Assembly (NCBI RefSeq): GCF_932294415.1
Contig: NC_065542.1
Span: 2,497,501 to 2,561,500, forward strand
DNA from: Quercus robur
Lineage: Eukaryota; Streptophyta; Magnoliopsida; Fagales; Fagaceae
DNA length: 64,000 nucleotides
Direction of reading: 5' to 3'
In this document: in pieces, positions 57,850 through 64,000 of the stretch
How positions within the stretch are numbered: the first letter of the stretch is position 1
Layout of the letters: the number at the start of each line of letters is the position of its first letter
Program-made: the position numbers and the translations under genes
Notes under the pieces: generated by a model
The model's database searches: none
What the model was told of the DNA's origin: nothing
Seen by the model: the letters and a program-made list of their open reading frames with translations, nothing else

Positions 57850-58671
57850 GTTATAGATGAAGTTGGAGGAACGTTACTTCAGTTACAACTCCTGGAGTAA
57901 CGCCCTCATTAATGCTGCCCTCAGCCACGCAGCTGGATTGGGCTTCAGTGTCTGCAATTATTGAGGATTTAGTGCTGCCAAAGTCCACGCCAATTAGCAA
58001 TAAGTCCAACTCAATTAATACACCTTCTATTTCGGTGGAGGTATTACAGGAGGATACGTTTTTGGCAAATATAAATAATAATGAAGAGTTATTATTGGCA
58101 AGAATTGTTACACCCAATTTGGAGTCTACCAGCCAGCTAGCATGTACAATTGGAGTTAATCCAATTAATGCCTTGAAAAAATATTCCAAGGGAAATCAAT
58201 TTCAAGTGGCGGCAATAGTGGTAATTCGGGATAATAATGGAGTTGTGATGGCTTCTTGTTCAGAAAAAATTCATCAAGCTTACAAGCCTGATGAGGTTGA
58301 GGCGCTGGCTGCTCTGAAGGCAGTGACATTTGCGCGTGAGTTGGGTTTTCAAAGAGCTACTCTCGAAGGAGATTCTCTCGGTCAGATTAAAGGTTTGAAG
58401 TCAACAGAGTGTAGCCTATCTCCAATAGGTCTACTGGTAGATGATGTGAAAAGGGTTGCTAATAGTTTTGAACGATTGTTGTATTCTCATGTTAAGAGAA
58501 ACGACAATAGGGTTGCTCATAGTCTGCCGAAAAATGCATTACGCATATCAGATTTTCAAGTATGGATAGAAGATGTCTCATCGCATATTGTTTCGATTTT
58601 AGATTTGGATGTAATTGTTTCAAGTTAATAAAATAAGTCAGCTTCTTTCTCAAAAAAAAAAAAAAAAAAAC
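57850..58671 (+). mobile_element. LINE-type retrotransposon remnant with RNase H domain and poly-A
   Basis: An open frame of 238 codons (57,912-58,628) ends in an RVT_3-type RNase H region: FQVAAIVVIRDNNGVVMASC, EVEALAALKAVTFARELGF, ATLEGDSLG, and VKRNDNRVAHSLPKNALRIS. The acidic residues of RNase H are partly visible (E in VEALAAL, D in EGDS, D in NDNRVAH), while the first is replaced (VVIRDN). Upstream residues (MLPSATQLDWASVS...) resemble no RT. A TTTCTC poly-A tract at 58,652-58,670 marks the 3' end. It is a 5'-truncated or internally deleted LINE. I could not define a target duplication, so the left edge is approximate. Confidence 0.65.
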
Positions 58672-59459
58672 TTGATGAATCGTTGCTCAAAGAAAAATAT
58701 CATTGTTTCCTGAAAAATCTTTGCTAATATACAAATGAATAACACAAAATACTGGTGAAATATGTACCAATACGCTATTTGCAGCCAAATTTTCCACGGC
58801 TCCTTTGCCAGCTAAAAAACCACGAACAAGAGGACTGTATGGAACTATTCCAATGCCAAGCTCCCTGCATGTACAAAAACATTAAAATTCGAGAGACCAT
58901 ACTCATGCTTCTGGATAAGATAATTAAATTATATTGAAATCAAATCTACACAAAATGGATGATATTTTTTTTTTTTTTTTGTTGCAGTAGTCCTTCAAAA
59001 GAACAGTAGTGTTGCAAACGCAAGGATGAATATAAGGGGAAAATAAAAAAGGAGAGAGATTTAGGATACACGGAAGCATTCAAAACACCAAAATTTATAG
59101 AAAAACATCATCTTTGAACTAAACAAACCTGCAAACAACATCTGTCAAACTCCTATCATAACTGCTGCCATTAACTGCTTATGAAAGTGGGTCATCCACA
59201 CGGTAGAAATGCAAGTAATTCTATCATTGTCATAAGGAATCATGAGTCTGGATTATTTCTAAATCCATTTTCTTGCTGAAATTTTCATAAAAAGTGTGAA
59301 ACTTACATTTTATTGAGAATCATACCACTAAAAAATAAGTAAATAAAAAATATTTAATAAAAAGGCTCCGCATGATTTTTGGAACATGTATTAGAAGACT
59401 ACTTGTTATTGTCAATTAATGTTGACAAATGATTACACCTAACAGGAAGATTAAGGGAG
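58672..59459. other. Intergenic, no gene seen
   Basis: AT-rich, a T run at 58,968-58,981; small open frames without features. Confidence 0.45.
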
Positions 59460-60075
59460 ACCAGTGAAAATAACTCAAGTTCTACAAAATTGAGTAACTC
59501 TGCAAATAACTCGCTTTATGATGTCGCCATTTATATGCAAGCCATTACACACAGAAATTGCATTCTTGAGATATTCTACTGCAAATAACAGAGTACTATG
59601 TTATTTGTTCGGTTTTGTGCGAGGTAGCCATATACAGTTGGATTCCTCTTGGACTGCATCTGGACCAGTCCAAATATATGGGCTGGGTGGGTGCATGTGT
59701 ACAATGTAACTCGATTTTCCAAATCTCGAGGAATTTGATTTCTTGTGAGTGTCCACTGCACAGAACTCGATTCAAGTAGAATCGAGTATTGTCGCAGGCC
59801 TACCTTTAAACTTCGATTCGTCTTGGACCGCATCTGGACCAGTCCAAATACCTGGGGGCCCATAAAAATAACTCGAGTTCTTTATAATCGAGTTATTTGA
59901 AATTAACTCGTTTTCTGTAACATCGAGTTATGAGAAAGCCGTTCCACCATTAACTGGATTCTTGTTATTTGTGCTACACATAACTCGATTTACGGACAGT
60001 CGGTTTATGTGCAAGCCCTTGTGCTGAAAATTTGATTGCATTTAACTCGATTATAGTAATATCGAGTTATATGGA
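59460..60075. repeat. CGAGTTA dyad cluster upstream of the 60.9-kb gene
   Basis: Degenerate inverted pairs occur at 59,470-59,515, 59,707-59,790, 59,868-59,930 and 60,042-60,072 (ending TTAACTCGATT/TATCGAGTTAT). Between them are two copies of the spacer hairpin seen in the B3 array (GATTCCTCTTGGACTGCATC at 59,640 and a variant at 59,815, each followed by GGACCAGTCCAA). The probable leader of the next gene begins within 50 bases. Confidence 0.85.
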
Positions 60076-60865
60076 CATTACAATCTATTACCCATTTTTA
60101 TTAACTCTTCCCCAGTTCTGCAGAACTTGCAGCTGTCCGAAATTACATCTTCGATTGCTCTCGCTTCATCCGGCTAGAACCCACAATTTCCCGCGCAAAT
60201 TCGTCGAGGATTTTACATAGTAAGACTCTTTTAACGGTTGCTGTCTTTGAAATTACACATTGTTGGTGCATTATTCTCAAATTTTGCATTTTGATGCTTC
60301 ACACTTCTATGTCTATGTCTATGAAGATTGTGATGAAATTGGGTGTTTGCCTAGTCAAATGCATTGTTGTTAGTAAGGTTGCCTATGTCATAGGTTGTCT
60401 TCCTTCCACAAAATGAACTTGCCAGTGGCTCCATATGTGTGTGGTATAGATATATGCTGGTTGTATGTCTGAACTGTACATTGTGCAATTTATTTTCTGT
60501 TTTTTGTAGAAGCTGGTGAAACTTACTACATGTAGCTACGATGGTATGATATATGTCAGTTCCTAAATCCACTTGTATGTTTCCTATATGATAAGACTTC
60601 TGTTATATACTCTAGGTCTCTAACTTCAAATTATTGACTCGGACCAAAATGCATTACAATTATTGCACCAACTAAACAACCCGTGAATAAGAATATTTGG
60701 TTTTCATTGTGTTGTTGTAAACTGCTCTAGACAGTATATTGTGTGCATGATTTTCTACACATGGTAGCTGGTTACTCTTCAATTTTTGTTCTCTGCTTCA
60801 AACTTCATTTTGGTTCTGTTTTTGTGTGAGCTGATCGTGTTTGCACTACTGACCATCGATTAGTT

Positions 60866-61999
60866 ATGGGTCCGAAGAGGACTAAGAGGGGAAAATGCAA
60901 AGCTGCATCCGAACCTGAAGTGGTGTTTGATCAATTAAGGTTCCTCACGCCAGAAAATGAGCAAACCTTTGAAACCTTGATTAAGCGTAGGCGTATTTGG
61001 GGAGAAAGGCAAATCAATTTACAGGAGCTGCATCCTTTTGTTCGTGAGAATCTACAGTCTAGGCATTGGCTGTCCCTATGTACAAACATACAACCCCCTC
61101 CAGCTGACTTGATTAGAGAATTCTATTCGAATCTATCGGTGCATGAGGATCTTGGTGGTCACAAGGTGGCATCGTCCATACGTGGTGTACCGTTTACAAT
61201 AACTAGGGAGCACGTATCTAAAGCCCTTGATGTACCTATAATTTGTACACCTACTTATCCAAACTCTATGTCTCCTCGTATTGATGATGTTATGGATGTT
61301 CTTTGTGGACGATCAAACATTCGGGATTCTGGCCGAAGTATTAGCTCAAGTGAGTTGACTGAGCTTAATTATATCTTCTTTAGGATAGCTTGTCACAATA
61401 TTTTCCCTATCTCTCATATCCATACAATCCCTGTAGACAGGTGTATCTTGCTTTACGCCCTTGTCACCAATAGTTCCATTTGTTTTCCTTCCCTTTTCAT
61501 CGAAACCATTGTCAAGGTGCGTAGGAGCAAGTATAAGAGGCATGCTTTGTTTTTCCCAGTTCTCATCCATAGGGTCCTCAAATATTTAGGATTAAAGAAC
61601 TTTCCTTCCCACGAGTTGGTTCACATCCAAGCCCCTATAGGAGCCAAATTTCTGAAACAGCGAACTGCCCAAAAGAAGGTTGTCGACCTCAGTGTTGGTC
61701 CATCCAACAGACCACGAGTACGGTCTACTACTGGAGATGTTCAAGATGAGGACATGCATGGGGATCCCACATCTGTTGTTGCCGAGGATGGTGATGATGA
61801 GATAGATGTTGACACTGTTGATGCAGCGCATACATGCCCTCTTCCTCCCTCTCTTCATGCTATGATGGAGACCATTATGACGACTCAGGCAGCCCATGGT
61901 CAGCTTCTACATGGTCTTCTTGCCGAGGTTGGAGCTATGCGAGCGGACTTAGCTCACTATAGACGTCTTGTTCCACCTTCTACACCATCTGACTCTTGA
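60866..61999 (+). CDS. Putative plant transposon protein domain gene
   Basis: A single exon codes 377 residues from ATGGGTCCGAAGAGGAC, with a basic start (GPKRTKRGKCK). Residues about 40-270 match a family common in plant genomes near transposons (PF20167, putative plant transposon protein domain, by memory): RRRIWGERQINLQELHPFV, WLSLCTNIQPPPADLIREFY, SSELTELNYIFFRIACHNIF, HTIPVDRCILLYALVTNSS, LIHRVLKYLGLKNFP. The remainder is an acidic linker (EDGDDEIDVDTVD) and a helix (LLHGLLAEVGAMRADLAHYR). No biochemical role is known to me. A leader intron is likely between about 60,220 (TAG|TAAGAC region) and 60,860. The frame is intact, and its promoter carries the dyads. Confidence 0.75.
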   Translation: MGPKRTKRGKCKAASEPEVVFDQLRFLTPENEQTFETLIKRRRIWGERQINLQELHPFVRENLQSRHWLSLCTNIQPPPADLIREFYSNLSVHEDLGGHKVASSIRGVPFTITREHVSKALDVPIICTPTYPNSMSPRIDDVMDVLCGRSNIRDSGRSISSSELTELNYIFFRIACHNIFPISHIHTIPVDRCILLYALVTNSSICFPSLFIETIVKVRRSKYKRHALFFPVLIHRVLKYLGLKNFPSHELVHIQAPIGAKFLKQRTAQKKVVDLSVGPSNRPRVRSTTGDVQDEDMHGDPTSVVAEDGDDEIDVDTVDAAHTCPLPPSLHAMMETIMTTQAAHGQLLHGLLAEVGAMRADLAHYRRLVPPSTPSDS

Positions 62000-62720
62000 T
62001 GATTCCCATTGGGTATTGTACCCAAGGGGGGGACGATTTTCAGTTCGTGGTTGCTATAACATATTTGGAGAATTGTATGACAGTTCTATATTTTTTTATT
62101 TTAGTGGCAATTTGAAGAACATGGTATCCGTTGAAAGTAATTTGATATATTAATATGATGGTTAGTTTCATGCCCATCGTTACTATCATTAGTATTATTG
62201 AAATGGATGTAATGGTCTAAGAATTTTTTATGTTATTATGTGATTCTATATAATATCAAGTAGATCCAAGTCTGTGTGTAAATAACATTTATTTCATAAT
62301 TCTGTACGACGCTCACGTGTTTTTAGATTATAGTAATTATTAATACAAATGGAAGGTTTTGTGAAAGCACAATTCGTTTACAGGTTTTGATATTAACGAT
62401 GAACCACCTAGGAGATTTTCCTTGGAACAATGGCTGAAGCTATATCTTGACTTCAGGCAACTATTTTTATTGGAGGTTTTGCTGAGCTTACATGTATTTT
62501 CCACTAATTGGATATTTTTGTCGATCTTAAATCAGCAATTATATTATTCTGAATTTGATCCTCGCCTGGACTATTCCTCATGCATCATATTTTCATTACA
62601 AAATTTATTGATGAAACCTTGCAGTGCAGACTCGTCGAAAAATATAAAAGCGACACTTGGCATGACCTCATTCACTCTAGCATTAGGTCTAACGGATTTT
62701 TTTTAATCAAATATGAGAAA
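62000..62720. other. 3' flank of the 60.9-kb gene
   Basis: Non-coding as far as I can see. An open frame at 62,422-62,706 has no recognisable similarity. Confidence 0.4.
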
Positions 62721-62749
62721 TCCAAACCTGAAGTGGTTTGCTCTTCCCA

Positions 62750-63530
62750 TGTATATTAGATAACAGTGAGCTGAAGATAATAAACATCGTGAAGTTTAAG
62801 TATGTTGTGAAGGACCAACCACGATTAAACAGATATAACAGTGACCTCAAGCCACTAACATCAAAGTTCTAAGAGCAAAGTGGTGCTTTCAACCTGTAAA
62901 TTATTATGGCACGCGTTTGTTTGAGAGCTTAGTTTCAGGGTTGAACATGGTTTTACCTATATGCAATCTCTTCTAACCAACAGTCACGAATTATGGGAAG
63001 AGCGTTTTGACTACCATCCTTGAAAATGACCAACGACAATGACTAATGATGTTTAAGATTTTGTAAAGGTAAAGTCCACAATTAAACAGATATAACCAGG
63101 AGCTCAAGCCACCACCAACATCTACGGTATAACAGATGTGGTATTCAGACCAAATTGGGCCTCGCTTCAAACCGACAAGTCTTTGACCACGATGTTTGAT
63201 CGAATAGTCGAGTAAGTAGGTATTCCCTCAAATGCAGTCTCACATCAATTGGCTACGATTACAAGAGAAAGTACACTTGTACATGACCTATGGCGCTACG
63301 TAATTTGTAAGAGTGATGGTTCTGAGACCAAAGTGATGCTTTTAACCTGTAAATGTTTAATGACCAAAGATAATGAACACCGTCATATTTACACACCATC
63401 ATGTTTACAGACATTCAAAATGACCAAATCACAGAAAACACTGTGATCTTCATAATTTATTTTGTGAAAGACCAAACATAATTAATAAATTAATATTGCG
63501 AACTTGCTGGTGAAAGAAAAAACACAATTA
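62750..63530. repeat. Diverged direct repeats of ~250-300 bases
   Basis: Phrases recur in the same order: AATTAAACAGATATAAC with CTCAAGCCACCA (62,824 and 63,081), AAAGTGGTGCTTTCAACCTG against AAAGTGATGCTTTTAACCTG (62,877 and 63,330), and GATAATAAACATCGTGAAG against GATAATGAACACCGTCAT (62,776 and 63,370). The copies are rearranged and diverged. Nature unknown. Confidence 0.5.
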
Positions 63531-64000
63531 ATATAGCGAAGTTTGAAGGTGACCAAGTTCCAACTCTAAACACACGTCACCAGCCTGCTTCTGTAGCACC
63601 AACTGTAGTCATATCAAACTCCTTCAATCGCAGCACATGTGCCAACAGACGCTGCTGCTTAGTCAAGTCATGTTCGGTGCTCTACACGATGTGGATACCC
63701 AATTCGACACTGTTTCACACCCACACTCACGTGAATACAGAATTGTGAAATTGGATGCACAAATGTCTCATTTACATCTACTGTTGCAACTACTGCCCAC
63801 CTTTGATGTGACATTAGGAACATTTAAAATCTTGTTCATATAGTGTTTTTCCTGAAGGGTTTGACATGACAGGCCCTAATAAGTGAAATTGTAATGCCTG
63901 GACCGTGAAATGAGGTTATAAATGCACCAGTGATATAATGTTAACTTTCTACCCCGCTAACTTCGTAGATTGATTAAGCTATGAGTCGCAATGCCTCAAC
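63531..64000. other. End of window, no gene seen
   Basis: The open frame at 63,637-63,843 is short and without recognisable features; sequence may continue into a feature outside the window. Confidence 0.35.

Noticed and set aside
37309-64000. A CRISPR-like or satellite interpretation of the CGAGTTA dyads
   Set aside because: Spacing and spacers are irregular outside the 154-base array, the genome is eukaryotic, and the clusters track gene starts.

Overview
The window is nuclear DNA from a flowering plant, most likely a woody eudicot. The evidence is GT-AG introns in AT-rich DNA, TIR-NB-LRR (TNL) resistance genes with a C-JID domain, MATE transporter relics, REM-type B3 and plant-mobile-domain genes, a Mutator-type transposase, and many small hAT, Harbinger and Helitron insertions. 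The TNL and repeat styles remind me of Fagales (oak, chestnut, walnut). That placement is an impression, not a proof.

The left half (1-37.3 kb) is a decayed, repeatedly duplicated MATE/TNL cluster. At 0.4, 2.7-3.2 and 3.8-5.4 kb lie broken MATE exons, with a relic of a TNL 3' end between them (1.3-2.0 kb). Two paralogous TNL units follow. Unit 1 (gene at 12.2-15.6 kb) has lost its NB-ARC, LRR and most C-JID coding sequence by deletion. All three remaining exons still join in frame, so it could encode a 354-residue TIR protein with a short linker and an Asp-rich tail. Unit 2 (24.75-33.9 kb) keeps TIR, NB-ARC, LRR, C-JID and tail exons, but has a nonsense codon in the TIR, a frameshift and nonsense codon in the LRR exon and a premature end in the tail. 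The intron and flanks of the two units act as filled and empty sites for each other, so several insertions can be delimited with their target-site duplications (three hAT-like elements and a tiny poly-T insertion). A 1.1-kb block downstream of unit 2 is itself tandemly repeated (35.1-37.3 kb).

The right half begins abruptly at 37,309, where a Mutator-like terminal sequence interrupts that repeat. From there to about 62 kb is a block of apparently intact genes: a six-exon plant-mobile-domain (PMD) gene, a small minus-strand gene with an RNase H1/viroplasmin-type hybrid-binding domain, a full MURA-type transposase, a four-exon two-B3-domain gene, and a single-exon gene of a plant transposon-associated family. 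Between them lie captured pieces of a PLAA-type WD40 gene, an ABCC transporter gene and U6 snRNA, plus a LINE remnant. The right end of the Mutator-like element was not found, so it either lies outside the window or is lost.

The most striking pattern is that every gene in the right block has, just upstream of its 5' end, a cluster of inverted-repeat dyads of the form TAACTCGAT...ATCGAGTTA. Upstream of the B3 gene these expand into a 154-bp tandem array whose every unit holds four successive hairpins. I read this as one element, or one family of cooperating elements, with shared cis-regulatory or transposase/anti-silencing binding sites. That reading is inference, while the repeats and their positions are visible directly.
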